Source of the DNA: Dictyoglomaceae bacterium
GTDB taxonomy: Bacteria > Dictyoglomota > Dictyoglomia > Dictyoglomales > Dictyoglomaceae
NCBI GenBank assembly: GCA_026417425.1
Contig: JAOADF010000023.1
Coordinates: 1-6,973, forward strand
Length of the DNA stretch: 6,973 nt
Direction of reading: 5' to 3'
In this document: one piece after another, positions 1-6,973 of the stretch
Layout of the letters: each line of letters starts with the position of its first letter
Position numbering within the stretch: the stretch's first letter is position 1
Notes under the pieces: model-generated
Told to the model about the DNA's origin: nothing
What the model saw: the letters and a program-made list of their open reading frames with translations, nothing else
The model's database searches: none
Position numbers and translations under genes: made by a program

Positions 1-875
1 GGGCAAACCTTTCTTGGGGAATGATTGCAATTCTTGGAGATGAAGAAAAAAGATTAGAAAATAGCTTAAAATTTGCAGAAAGATGGCACAAATCCTGTAA
101 TGGAAGGATCTTAGTGAGTCTTGCACCTCATGCACCCTATACTTGTCCTCCTAAATTTTTAGAAAAGTGAATTGATACGGCTGTTCAATATGAATTAAGT
201 ATACATACCCATCTTTCGGAAACAGAAGGAGAAGTTAAAGAAATAAAAGAAAGATATGGCGAGACTCCAATAAGATTAATGGATAAAATTGGACTTTTTA
301 ATGTTCCTACCATATCCGCTCATTGTGTTTTTGTTGATTCCGAGGAGATAGAGATTTTGGCAAAAAGGAAAGTAGGAGTAGTTCATAACCCTCAAAGCAA
401 CTTAAAACTTGCATCAGGGATTGCTCCAATTAAAGATATGTTAGATAAGGGAGGAAGAGTGGGGCTAGGAACCGATGGTCCAGCAAGTAATAATAATTTA
501 GATCTGTGGGAAGAAATTAGACTCTCCGCCACTTTACATAAAGGATATAAAAAAGATCCTACTGCTATTCCTGCTTTTTTAGCTTTAGAAATGGCAACAA
601 GAAGAGGAATGGAAATTCTTGGCTGGGAAAATTCAGGAGTTATTGAGGAGGGGAAAAAGGCGGATCTTATTCTGATTGATTTCAAAAAACCTCACTTCTT
701 CCCTCGTTTTAATTTTATTTCCCATTTAGTTTATAGTGCTAATTCTTCCGATGTGGATACAGTTATTGTGGATGGAAAGATTCTTATGGAGAAAAGAGAA
801 GTAAAAACTTTGGATGAAGAAAGAATTTTATATGAGACTGAGAAAAGAGCTTTTTTATTAGTAAAAGAAGAATAG
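1..875 (+). pseudogene. mtaD: MTA/SAH deaminase-type amidohydrolase, 5'-truncated by the window and interrupted by an in-frame TGA
   Basis: The family deaminates 5'-methylthioadenosine and S-adenosylhomocysteine to inosyl products, in the cytoplasm, using one metal ion. The frame runs from base 3, is stopped by TGA at 168-170 after 55 visible codons, and continues for 234 more codons to TAG at 873-875. Both sides read as the same protein. Before the stop is a PHAPYTC motif. After it come the metal-site motif HTHLSET, AHCVFV (metal histidine), HNPQSNLKLASGIAP and GLGTDGPASNN (catalytic/metal aspartate), then a C-terminal composite domain with HLVYSANSSDVDTVIVDGK. The family is usually near 430 residues, so roughly the first third lies outside the window. 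An ATG at 279 could start a 198-residue remnant, but that has no clear ribosome site and would lack the HxH metal motif, so I do not think it is functional. The TGA may be a true nonsense mutation or a sequence error. The family assignment is firm; the choice between MTA, SAH and a related substrate is not. Confidence 0.8.
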
Positions 876-880
876 GAGGA
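874..880 (+). promoter_or_regulatory. Ribosome binding site of asnS
   Basis: AGGAGGA is a near-perfect Shine-Dalgarno sequence and overlaps the TAG stop of the upstream gene. It sits 8 bases before the ATG at 889. A second ATG at 884 is only 3 bases away and opens a frame that stops after about 20 codons, so the spacing and the frame both select 889. Confidence 0.8.
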
Positions 881-888
881 AATATGTT

Positions 889-2190
889 ATGGCCATACCT
901 TGGATATATATTGAAGATATACCTAAAACCAATGAAGAGAAAATAGAAATACGTGGTTGGCTTACTAATAAAAGATCCAGTGGAAAAATTGTTTTTTTAA
1001 TAATAAGGGACGGAACAGGATTTATTCAAGGAGTTGCAGATCTTAATAATTTTTCTCAGGAGGAATTAGAGAATATAGAAAAAATTCCCTTAGAATCATC
1101 AATTATTGTACAGGGGAAAGTAAAAGAAGAACCACGATCTCCCACAGGATGGGAAATTTACTTAGATAGAGTAGAGGTTGTATCCATATCTCAAGATTAT
1201 CCTATTCAAAAAAAGGAACATTCTATTGAGTTTTTAATGGAGCATAGACATCTTTGGATTAGATCCAGAAAACAACAAGCGATTTTGAAAATTAGAAGTG
1301 AGATAATAAAAGCAATTAGAGATTTTTTAGATGAGAGAGGATTTATTTTAGTTGATGCTCCTATTTTAACTCCATCTTCTTGTGAAGGAACCACAACCCT
1401 TTTTGAGATAGATTACTTTGATCTTGGAAAGGCATATCTTTCTCAAAGTGGACAACTTTATATGGAAGCAGCATGTATGGCATTGGGAAAAGTTTATTGT
1501 TTTGGTCCTGCCTTTCGAGCAGAGAAGTCAAAAACAAGAAGACACTTAACAGAATTCTGGATGGTGGAGCCAGAAATGGCATATTGGGATTGGCAGGATA
1601 ATATGAAACTTCAGGAGGAGTTAGTAAGCTATATTGTTCAGAGAGTTTTAGAAAGAAGGAAAAAAGAACTTGAAATTCTTGAGAGAGATGTAAAACCTTT
1701 AGAAGGAATTCTTCCTCCTTTCCCAAGGATTACTTACAAAGAAGCCTGTGAATTGTTAAACAGAAAGGGAATTCCCTTTTCCTATGGTGAGGATTTTGGT
1801 GGAGATGAGGAGACAATAATATCTCAGGAATTTAATAAACCTGTATTCATTCATCATTATCCTGCAAAAATAAAGCCCTTTTATATGCAACCAGACCCTG
1901 AAAATCCAGAATTGGTTCTCAACAATGATTTATTAGCTCCAGAAGGATATGGAGAAATTATTGGAGGAAGTCAAAGGGTCCATAATTTAAATCTTTTAGA
2001 AGAAAAAATAAAGGAAAACAACTTACCAAGAGAAGCCTTTGAATGGTATATTGATTTAAGAAGATATGGTTCTGTTCCTCATTCGGGATTTGGACTTGGT
2101 ATTGAGAGAACTACCGCCTGGATTTGTGGTTTAAAACATGTAAGGGAGGCAATTCCCTTCCCGAGAATGATATATAGAATATATCCATAA
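889..2190 (+). CDS. asnS: Asparaginyl-tRNA synthetase (class II)
   Basis: This cytoplasmic enzyme charges tRNA-Asn with asparagine using ATP. The protein has 433 residues. Residues about 18-100 form the OB-fold anticodon-binding domain ([21 protein letters not shown] region). The class IIb catalytic core follows: motif 1 region about 148-167, a QSGQLYME stretch at 186-193, motif 2 from FRAE at 209 through [13 protein letters not shown] to 229, and motif 3 [12 protein letters not shown] at 400-411. QSGQLY and EFWMVEPE favour asparagine; AspRS normally has QSPQLY there. An [14 protein letters not shown] block at 350-363 is typical of AsnRS. The length is close to archaeal and Thermus-type AsnRS and shorter than E. 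coli AsnRS (466). The anticodon domain excludes the truncated AsnA-like paralogues. The 13-base gap to the upstream amidohydrolase suggests co-transcription. There is no room for a T-box or other leader. Confidence 0.95.
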   Translation: MAIPWIYIEDIPKTNEEKIEIRGWLTNKRSSGKIVFLIIRDGTGFIQGVADLNNFSQEELENIEKIPLESSIIVQGKVKEEPRSPTGWEIYLDRVEVVSISQDYPIQKKEHSIEFLMEHRHLWIRSRKQQAILKIRSEIIKAIRDFLDERGFILVDAPILTPSSCEGTTTLFEIDYFDLGKAYLSQSGQLYMEAACMALGKVYCFGPAFRAEKSKTRRHLTEFWMVEPEMAYWDWQDNMKLQEELVSYIVQRVLERRKKELEILERDVKPLEGILPPFPRITYKEACELLNRKGIPFSYGEDFGGDEETIISQEFNKPVFIHHYPAKIKPFYMQPDPENPELVLNNDLLAPEGYGEIIGGSQRVHNLNLLEEKIKENNLPREAFEWYIDLRRYGSVPHSGFGLGIERTTAWICGLKHVREAIPFPRMIYRIYP

Positions 2191-2259
2191 TGATTTTAAT
2201 AATAATTAAATTCTTGATTTTTTACATGTATTCTTTTAAACTAATTAAGGTTTTTTATT
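2191..2259 (+). promoter_or_regulatory. AT-rich gap with a weak promoter candidate for the hyp-hydrogenase operon
   Basis: This 69-base stretch is the longest gap between genes in the window. TTGATT at 2214-2219 could be a -35 box, with TAAACT at 2237-2242 as a -10 box at 17-base spacing; each matches the sigma-70 consensus at 4 of 6 positions. TTAAGG at 2245-2250 is a modest ribosome site 9 bases before hypA. An 8-base palindrome TACATGTA (2223-2230) falls in the promoter spacer. In DNA this AT-rich such matches arise easily, so the promoter is suggested more by the change of gene function than by the boxes. Confidence 0.3.
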
Positions 2260-2658
2260 ATGCATGAGTGGGCTTTAGCAGAAGCAATTGTAAATACCGC
2301 AATACGGGAAGCTCAGAAGAAAAATCTGAGAAAGGTAGATTTTTTATCCATAAAGATAGGAGAGATACAACAAATTGATTTAGAGGTTTTTAACTTTGCC
2401 CTCAAAGAATTATCTAAGGATACAATTCTTGAAGGGACAGAAATAAGATATGAGAACTATCCAGCTCTCTTACTTTGTAATGTTTGTAAAAATATATGGA
2501 GCTACATGGAAAGTTTTGAGAAATTAAATGATGAAGAAAGAGAGGCTATTCATTTTATTCCAGAAACTATTCATGTTTACATTCATTGTCCTAAATGTGG
2601 GAGTGTAGATTTTGAGATTAAAGAAGGAAGAGGAGTATGGATTGAGGAAATATTATGA
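2260..2658 (+). CDS. hypA: HypA, nickel metallochaperone for [NiFe]-hydrogenase maturation (archaeal-type form)
   Basis: HypA delivers nickel to the large-subunit precursor of [NiFe]-hydrogenase in the cytoplasm. The 132-residue protein begins MHEWALAEAIV; His2 and Glu3 of this MHE start are the conserved nickel-binding end, which fixes the start codon. The zinc site is C73-x2-C76 and C110-x2-C113. Between the two pairs lie 33 residues, far more than the roughly 13 in E. coli HypA. The insert carries KLNDEEREAIHFIPE-type sequence as in Thermococcus HypA. Histidines 98, 105 and 109 lie in or next to it. In T. kodakarensis HypA a histidine of this region takes part in nickel binding when HypA is bound to its ATPase partner; I infer that H98 may play that role here. 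The stop overlaps the next start (ATGA, 2655-2658), so the two partners are probably translationally coupled. Confidence 0.93.
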   Translation: MHEWALAEAIVNTAIREAQKKNLRKVDFLSIKIGEIQQIDLEVFNFALKELSKDTILEGTEIRYENYPALLLCNVCKNIWSYMESFEKLNDEEREAIHFIPETIHVYIHCPKCGSVDFEIKEGRGVWIEEIL

Positions 2659-3386
2659 AATTGATCGATCCAAGAATTTATGCTATTGAAGAGAGGATTA
2701 AAAATATAAAAAGAATATGGGCGGTAAGTAGTGGGAAAGGAGGTGTAGGAAAAAGCACTTTATCTGCTATAATTTCTCTTCTTTTAAATAAAAAAGGCTA
2801 TAAAGTGGGACTTTTAGATTTGGATTTTTATGGTCCTTCTTCTCATCTTATTTTGGGAGTTAAAGATATAAAACCTGTAGAAGAATATGGGATAAAACCT
2901 ATAAATATTGATGGAATAAAATTTATGTCCATTATATATTTTACTAATAATAAACCTTTGGTGATGAGAGGGAAAGATGTTTCTGATACTCTTATGGAAC
3001 TATTGACTATAATCCGTTGGAATAATTTAGATTTTTTAATTATTGATATGCCCCCTGGAATGGGAGAAATTCTTTTAGATGTTATACGATTTATGTCAAA
3101 ATTAGAATTCTTAATTATCTCTAATTCTTCAAAAATATCTATGGAAACCGTGGAGAAATTAGTAAAATTTTTAAAACCTCAAAACTTTTTTATATTAGGG
3201 CTTATTGAAAATATGAAGGTGTCTCCTTTTAATTATATTGAAGATAAATGTAAAGAATTTAATATTAGATATTTGGGGGAGATTCCCTTTTATCCAGAAA
3301 TAGAAAATTATTATGGAAATTTTCAAGAGCTTTTAAATTTGGAAATTTCTAAAAAGCTTGATAATATTCTTTCTTTCCTTACATGA
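2655..3386 (+). CDS. hypB: ATPase-type HypB (Mrp/MinD family), partner of HypA in nickel insertion
   Basis: This is a 243-residue P-loop ATPase of the Mrp/MinD/NBP35 family and is not related to the GTPase HypB of most bacteria. A deviant Walker A KGGVGKS lies at 28-34, the Walker A' strand LLDLDFYG at 53-60, and Walker B IIDMPPGMG at 129-137. The opening MKLIDPRIYAIEERI and the segments MRGKDVSD (104-111), ENMK (185-188) and GEIPFYPE (208-215) closely recall, from memory, the Thermococcus kodakarensis HypB ATPase. That protein binds HypA and raises its nickel affinity in an ATP-dependent way. Mrp/NBP35 iron-sulfur carriers carry a CxxC motif soon after the ENM segment. Here that region is KVSPFNY and the protein has a single cysteine (C199), so an iron-sulfur carrier role is unlikely. 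The ATGA overlap with hypA and the hydrogenase genes downstream support the role. It lacks the His-rich tail of nickel-storing bacterial HypB. Confidence 0.85.
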   Translation: MKLIDPRIYAIEERIKNIKRIWAVSSGKGGVGKSTLSAIISLLLNKKGYKVGLLDLDFYGPSSHLILGVKDIKPVEEYGIKPINIDGIKFMSIIYFTNNKPLVMRGKDVSDTLMELLTIIRWNNLDFLIIDMPPGMGEILLDVIRFMSKLEFLIISNSSKISMETVEKLVKFLKPQNFFILGLIENMKVSPFNYIEDKCKEFNIRYLGEIPFYPEIENYYGNFQELLNLEISKKLDNILSFLT

Positions 3387-3413
3387 ATAAAATTTTTAGA
3401 GAGAGGGTGGACT

Positions 3414-5093
3414 ATGGAGAAGATTAAAATTAAAGTCAATGGAAATGAGGTGGAAGTAAATCCAGGTATCACCGTTCTTCAGGTTTTGAAAGGATTGGGA
3501 ATTCATGTTCCTGTTCTCTGCCACTATGAGCCTTTAATGCCTCAAGGGTCCTGTAGGATATGCGTGGTAGAAGATAGAGGTGTGCTAAAAACAGCATGCA
3601 CTACACCTGTTGAACCTAATATGGATATAAAGACTGATACTCCTAATGTGGTAAATTCGAGAAAATTAGTATTACAGCTTCTTTTTTCTGAGAGAAATCA
3701 CTACTGCATGTATTGTGAAGTTACTGGAGAATGTGAATTACAAGATTTAGGTTACGAATTTGGACTGGATTATTTTGAGTTCCCTACTTATGAAAGAAGA
3801 TTTCCAGTAGATAATACTCATGATTTCATAATGATAGACCACAATCGTTGTGTTCTTTGTAGAAGATGTGTGAGGGCATGTTCTGAAGTTGCAGGACATT
3901 ATGTTTTAGGAGAAATGGAAAGAGGAATTGATACCATGATAATTGCAGATATGGATGTACCACTTGGAAATTCTTCCTGTGTATCTTGTGGATTATGTGC
4001 TCAAGTATGTCCAACAGGAGCAATAATTGATAAAAGGTCATCTTATCTTGGGAGAGAAGTCCAGTCAGATATTATATATTCAAATTGTGATTTATGTGCA
4101 GTAGGATGTGGAGTTGAGATTTATAAGAAAAAAGGAGCTAATTTTATAGTTAAGATTTATGGAGATTGGAACTCTGATGTGTCCAATGGGGTTCTCTGTA
4201 AAATTGGAAGATATCTATCACTCTACGATAATAAAGAAAGAGCAGTGGGAATTAGGGCAAAGGATGATTTTGGCTTTAGAAAACTTCATGAAGACAATTT
4301 AATATCATTGATAAAATCTAAATTATATAATGCCATAGCTTATGTAGATGGCTCTCTTCTTAATGAGGAAATTGAGCTTATAAAGGAATTATTTAAAGAC
4401 AAAGTTTACTCCATATATCCAGTAGAAAATCCTATTCCTTCTAACATCAATATAAAAGACCTGGATAATTCAGAATTCTTTGTAGTCATTGGAGTAGATT
4501 TGAATAGAGAATATGGCACAATAGGCTCATTTATTAAAAGAAACGTAATGGGTAAAAAGGTAAAACTTATGGTTATAGATAAGGAATTTAATAGTCTTAC
4601 AAAGATTGCAGACTATGTCTTTAATATAAAAGATCTTAGCTTAGCCCTTGATATTATAAAGAAGGAAAAAGAAGTTACAATTATATACAAAAACTTATCA
4701 GATATTGAAAAATCAATGCTTCAATCCCTCTCTAATACCAAATTCCTTTACCTCCCGCCCGAAACAAATACCATTGGGCTTCATAAATTAGGAATAAAAC
4801 ATGAAAAAATATCAGCAGAGAATGTTTTTATATTTGGTAAAAATCTACAAGGAATTAAAGATTTACCAATTAAAAACTCCTTTACTGTAGTATTTACTCC
4901 CTATGAAGATGAGGAATTACATAGATCAGATGTTATTGTAGGAATCACTAATGGTTTTGAGAGGGAAGGAACATTTTATAACTTAGAAGGTAAAAAACTC
5001 AAAAAAGAAAAAGTATTAAAACCTATTTATGATGTGATTGATCTAAAAGATTTTATATCCAATATATTAGGTAAGACAGAGAAAGTATATTAA
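3414..5093 (+). CDS. HoxU/NuoG-like iron-sulfur electron-transfer subunit of the hydrogenase, with degenerate molybdopterin-type domain
   Basis: Predicted to carry electrons between the hydrogenase module and a redox partner in the cytoplasm. The protein has 559 residues. Residues 1-75 are a [2Fe-2S] ferredoxin domain (C36, C47, C50, C62). A His-Cys3 [4Fe-4S] site follows (H96, C98, C101, C107, ending GECELQ). Next is a two-cluster ferredoxin domain (C146/149/152/156 and C189/192/195/199), then C225-x2-C228-x3-C232-x29-C262, matching the N7 cluster of NuoG and the Fe4S4 domain of molybdopterin oxidoreductases. The first 205 residues match HoxU, which normally ends near 230-240. Residues about 265-559 look like a much shortened molybdopterin oxidoreductase core: NTIGLHKLG (452-460) and SDVIVGITNGFEREGTFYN (505-523) are recognisable landmarks. 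It is far too short for a full pterin-binding fold and is probably structural, as in NuoG. Start ATG is preceded by AGAGGGTGG (3402-3410), 27 bases after hypB. Other possibilities are the N-terminal part of a formate dehydrogenase or Fe-hydrogenase subunit, but no H-cluster region is present. Confidence 0.85.
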   Translation: MEKIKIKVNGNEVEVNPGITVLQVLKGLGIHVPVLCHYEPLMPQGSCRICVVEDRGVLKTACTTPVEPNMDIKTDTPNVVNSRKLVLQLLFSERNHYCMYCEVTGECELQDLGYEFGLDYFEFPTYERRFPVDNTHDFIMIDHNRCVLCRRCVRACSEVAGHYVLGEMERGIDTMIIADMDVPLGNSSCVSCGLCAQVCPTGAIIDKRSSYLGREVQSDIIYSNCDLCAVGCGVEIYKKKGANFIVKIYGDWNSDVSNGVLCKIGRYLSLYDNKERAVGIRAKDDFGFRKLHEDNLISLIKSKLYNAIAYVDGSLLNEEIELIKELFKDKVYSIYPVENPIPSNINIKDLDNSEFFVVIGVDLNREYGTIGSFIKRNVMGKKVKLMVIDKEFNSLTKIADYVFNIKDLSLALDIIKKEKEVTIIYKNLSDIEKSMLQSLSNTKFLYLPPETNTIGLHKLGIKHEKISAENVFIFGKNLQGIKDLPIKNSFTVVFTPYEDEELHRSDVIVGITNGFEREGTFYNLEGKKLKKEKVLKPIYDVIDLKDFISNILGKTEKVY

Positions 5094-5100
5094 AAGTTAA

Positions 5101-5106
5101 GAGGTG
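5101..5106 (+). promoter_or_regulatory. Ribosome binding site deciding the hydrogenase small-subunit start
   Basis: GAGGTG sits 6 bases before the ATG at 5113. The GTG within it (5104-5106) is in frame with the gene and could be mistaken for the start, but it would then have no ribosome site of its own. The same GAGGTGA element recurs at 5656-5662, 4 bases before the large-subunit ATG, supporting its role as the ribosome site. Confidence 0.75.
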
Positions 5107-5112
5107 AAAAAT

Positions 5113-5655
5113 ATGGGAAAGATTAAAGTTGCTTCTATATGGTGCGAGGGATGTTCAGGATGCCATATGTCCTTTCTTGATATGGATGAGAGACTGGTGG
5201 AACTTATAAACAAAGGTTTAGAGATTAATGCTACTCCAATCACAGACTTAAAAATACCCGATGAAGGAACAGATATAGGAATTATTGAGGGAGCAGTTGC
5301 AACAGATCATCATGAAGAAGAAGTAAAAATGATGAGAGAAAGATGCAAAATTATTGTAGCCATAGGAGATTGTGCAGTATTTGGTGGAATACCCACTATG
5401 AGAAATTATTTCACTGTAGATGAGCTTTTAAAAAGAGGATATATTACCACTGAAAGCACTATAGAAGGTAAAATTCCCACTTCAGAAGAGATTGGTAAAC
5501 ACCTTAACAAAACAAAAGCAGTAAACGAAGTTGTAAAAGTAGACTTTTATATTCCCGGATGTCCCCCATCTGCTGATGCTATCTATTATGTATTGAAAGA
5601 AGTGTTAGAGGGAAGAGTTCCTAAATTAGAAGGCGAACTCCTCAAGTATGAATAA
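5113..5655 (+). CDS. hoxY: [NiFe]-hydrogenase small subunit, HoxY type (group 3d-like)
   Basis: The small subunit holds the proximal [4Fe-4S] cluster that takes electrons from the nickel-iron site. From the ATG at 5113 it has 180 residues, near the usual HoxY size. An in-frame GTG at 5104 would add three residues but lies inside the ribosome site. Cluster ligands are C14 and C17 (CSGCHMSFLDMDER), C87 (AIGDCAVFGG) and C150 (FYIPGCPPSADAI). The compact form with one cluster, and no twin-arginine signal peptide, means a soluble cytoplasmic enzyme. C11 gives an unusual CxxCxxC run; in the HoxY proteins I recall that first position is not a ligand. LDMDER, IIEGAVAT and FGGIPTMRN closely resemble HoxY of NAD-reducing hydrogenases. 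It lies between the iron-sulfur subunit (19 bases) and the large subunit (11 bases). Confidence 0.93.
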   Translation: MGKIKVASIWCEGCSGCHMSFLDMDERLVELINKGLEINATPITDLKIPDEGTDIGIIEGAVATDHHEEEVKMMRERCKIIVAIGDCAVFGGIPTMRNYFTVDELLKRGYITTESTIEGKIPTSEEIGKHLNKTKAVNEVVKVDFYIPGCPPSADAIYYVLKEVLEGRVPKLEGELLKYE

Positions 5656-5666
5656 GAGGTGAGACT

Positions 5667-6973
5667 ATGGAAAAGAAAATTACTATAAGCCCAGTTACAA
5701 GAATAGAAGGACATGCAAGGGTTACCATTCATTTAAAGGATGATGGAAAAGTTGAAAAAGCTCTCTTTCATGTGGATCAATTTAGAGGTTTTGAGAAGTT
5801 TTCAGAGGGAAGACATTTTTCTGAGATGCCTGTTATTACTCCAAGAATATGTGGAATATGTCCTGTTAGCCACCACTTGGCTTCTGCAAAAGCTACTGAT
5901 GAAATTATAGGAGTAGACATACCAAAGACTGCAAAACTCTTAAGAGAACTTATCCATATGGGACAATTTATTCAGTCCCACTCAATGCACTTTTTTGAAC
6001 TGGCTGGACCAGACCTTATCCTTGGCTGGGATGCAGATCCCAGAATAAGAAATGTGGTAGGTCTTATACAGGAAAATCCAGAATTAGCTTTGAAAGCAGT
6101 AAAATTAAGAAAATTTGGCCAAAGAATCATAGAGCTTGTGGCAGGAAGAAGAATCCATCCCACCTTTGCAATACCTGGTGGTGTAAACTCTGCACTATCT
6201 CTTTCTGTAAGGGATGAAATATTAAAAGGAATTGACGAAATGATAGGTTATATAAAGGAAGGGATAAAACTTGCAGAAGATTTTATTGAAAAAAATAAAG
6301 AAGAATGTAATAAGTTTGCTTCCTTCCCTACAGGATATCTTGGTCTTGTAAAAGAGGATGGTTCTTTGGAACTCTACGATGGGAAAATAAGATTCATGGA
6401 TAAAGAAGGGAATATAGTAAAAGAATTTAAACCCCAGTATTATTTAAGATACATAGGAGAAAGGGTAGAAGACTGGACCTATCTAAAATTCCCATATTAT
6501 AAGCCCTTGGGATTTCCAGAGGGAGTTTACAGAGTAGGACCTCTTGCAAGATTAAACATAGCGGACAAAATAAGTACTCCTATTGCCAATGAAGAATTTA
6601 AAAAATTTAAATCCATAAATAGTGGAAAACCTTTAGAAGGTTCTTTATATTATCACTATGCAAGATTAATTGAAACAATTTATGCCTTAGAAAGGGCAAG
6701 GGAAATATTAGAAGATCCAGAAGCTATGAGCCAAGATGTGCTAAGACTTGGTGAGGTAACAAACGAAGAAGGAATAGGAGTAGTGGAAGCTCCAAGAGGA
6801 ACCTTAATTCATCATTACTGGGTTGATGAAAAAGGAACTATTGAGAAAGTCAACTTAATAGTTTCTACAGGACATAATAATTGGGCTATGAGTAAAGCTG
6901 TAGAAGAAATTGCAAAAGCATATGTAGATGGTAATAATTTAAAAGAAGGTATGCTAAATCGTGTGGAAGGTGC
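5667..6973 (+). CDS. hoxH: [NiFe]-hydrogenase large subunit, HoxH type (group 3d-like), cut at the window end
   Basis: This is the catalytic subunit carrying the nickel-iron active site for H2 oxidation and proton reduction. ATG at 5667 follows GAGGTGAG (5656-5663). 435 codons are visible without a stop. The N-terminal RIEGH motif is at 12-16, with the conserved E14. The first metal-binding motif is RICGICPVSHH at 60-70, whose C62 and C65 bind the active site. GRRIHPTFAIPGGVN is at 160-174 and EAPRGTLIHHYW at 374-385. PVSHHLASAKA after the first motif matches HoxH of bidirectional NAD-linked hydrogenases better than groups 1, 3a or 3b. The last residues read EGMLNRVEG, which in HoxH comes just before the second motif DPCxxC and the C-terminal peptide removed after nickel insertion. 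That motif therefore lies just past the right edge, with a few tens of residues missing. The hypA-hypB pair four genes upstream would supply its nickel. Confidence 0.95.
   Translation, partial: MEKKITISPVTRIEGHARVTIHLKDDGKVEKALFHVDQFRGFEKFSEGRHFSEMPVITPRICGICPVSHHLASAKATDEIIGVDIPKTAKLLRELIHMGQFIQSHSMHFFELAGPDLILGWDADPRIRNVVGLIQENPELALKAVKLRKFGQRIIELVAGRRIHPTFAIPGGVNSALSLSVRDEILKGIDEMIGYIKEGIKLAEDFIEKNKEECNKFASFPTGYLGLVKEDGSLELYDGKIRFMDKEGNIVKEFKPQYYLRYIGERVEDWTYLKFPYYKPLGFPEGVYRVGPLARLNIADKISTPIANEEFKKFKSINSGKPLEGSLYYHYARLIETIYALERAREILEDPEAMSQDVLRLGEVTNEEGIGVVEAPRGTLIHHYWVDEKGTIEKVNLIVSTGHNNWAMSKAVEEIAKAYVDGNNLKEGMLNRVEG

Noticed and set aside
168..170. TGA read as tryptophan or glycine by a variant genetic code
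   Set aside because: hypA and hypB both end at TGA exactly where their families end, tryptophan is coded by TGG throughout, and no other gene here has an internal TGA.
168..189. TGA followed at once by a small hairpin (ATTGA/TCAAT, 9-base loop), suggesting a selenocysteine insertion signal
   Set aside because: The stem is only five A/T-rich pairs and much smaller than known bacterial SECIS elements. The position is not catalytic in the family and is not normally cysteine.
392..685. Reverse-strand open frames at 392-685, 1206-1394, 1361-1726, 3826-4041 and 5972-6163
   Set aside because: Each lies wholly inside a well-supported + strand gene, shows no recognisable family, and reads like an antisense shadow.
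279..875. An independent 198-residue gene starting at ATG 279
   Set aside because: It lacks a ribosome site and starts in the middle of the amidohydrolase domain, after the HTHLSET metal motif. The upstream frame clearly belongs to the same protein.
2195..2220. Possible terminator: TTTAAT/ATTAAA hairpin followed by a T-rich run after asnS
   Set aside because: The six-pair stem is made only of A-T pairs and the T-run is broken by other bases. It would not be stable, especially in a thermophile, and is expected by chance in DNA this AT-rich.
2655..3386. Mrp/NBP35 iron-sulfur cluster carrier instead of a HypB ATPase
   Set aside because: The CxxC cluster-binding motif after the ENM segment is missing and only one cysteine is present. 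The overlap with hypA also points to nickel insertion.

Overview
The window is AT-rich and gene-dense. All convincing genes lie on the + strand, and AGA dominates the arginine codons. This suggests a thermophilic anaerobic bacterium that shares genes with hyperthermophilic archaea. By general feel of the proteins I would guess a Dictyoglomus-like organism, but nothing in the window proves the taxon.

Region 1 (1-2190) is housekeeping. It opens inside an amidohydrolase of the methylthioadenosine/S-adenosylhomocysteine deaminase type. That reading frame is broken by a single in-frame TGA at 168-170 and otherwise continues cleanly to 875. Thirteen bases later comes a complete asparaginyl-tRNA synthetase (889-2190).

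Region 2 (2191-2259) is the only sizeable gap between genes (69 bases). It is very AT-rich and holds a weak promoter candidate for the genes that follow. No convincing terminator was seen.

Region 3 (2260 to the right edge) is a hydrogenase maturation and structural operon: hypA, an archaeal-type ATPase hypB, a long HoxU/NuoG-like iron-sulfur subunit, the hydrogenase small subunit (HoxY type), and the large subunit (HoxH type, cut by the window end). Gaps are an ATGA overlap, then 27, 19 and 11 bases, so one transcript is likely. In the expected scheme, HypA and the ATPase load nickel into the large subunit. The large subunit then turns over H2, and electrons pass through the small-subunit [4Fe-4S] cluster into the multi-cluster HoxU/NuoG-like protein.

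Two points deserve attention. The nickel-insertion pair is the Thermococcales type (HypA with a long insert between its zinc motifs plus a Mrp/MinD-like ATPase), not the usual bacterial HypA plus GTPase HypB. The electron-transfer subunit is much longer than ordinary HoxU and ends in a shrunken molybdopterin-oxidoreductase-like domain, while no flavin/NAD-binding HoxF or HoxE lies upstream. I found no wholly new system, RNA gene, CRISPR array or mobile element.
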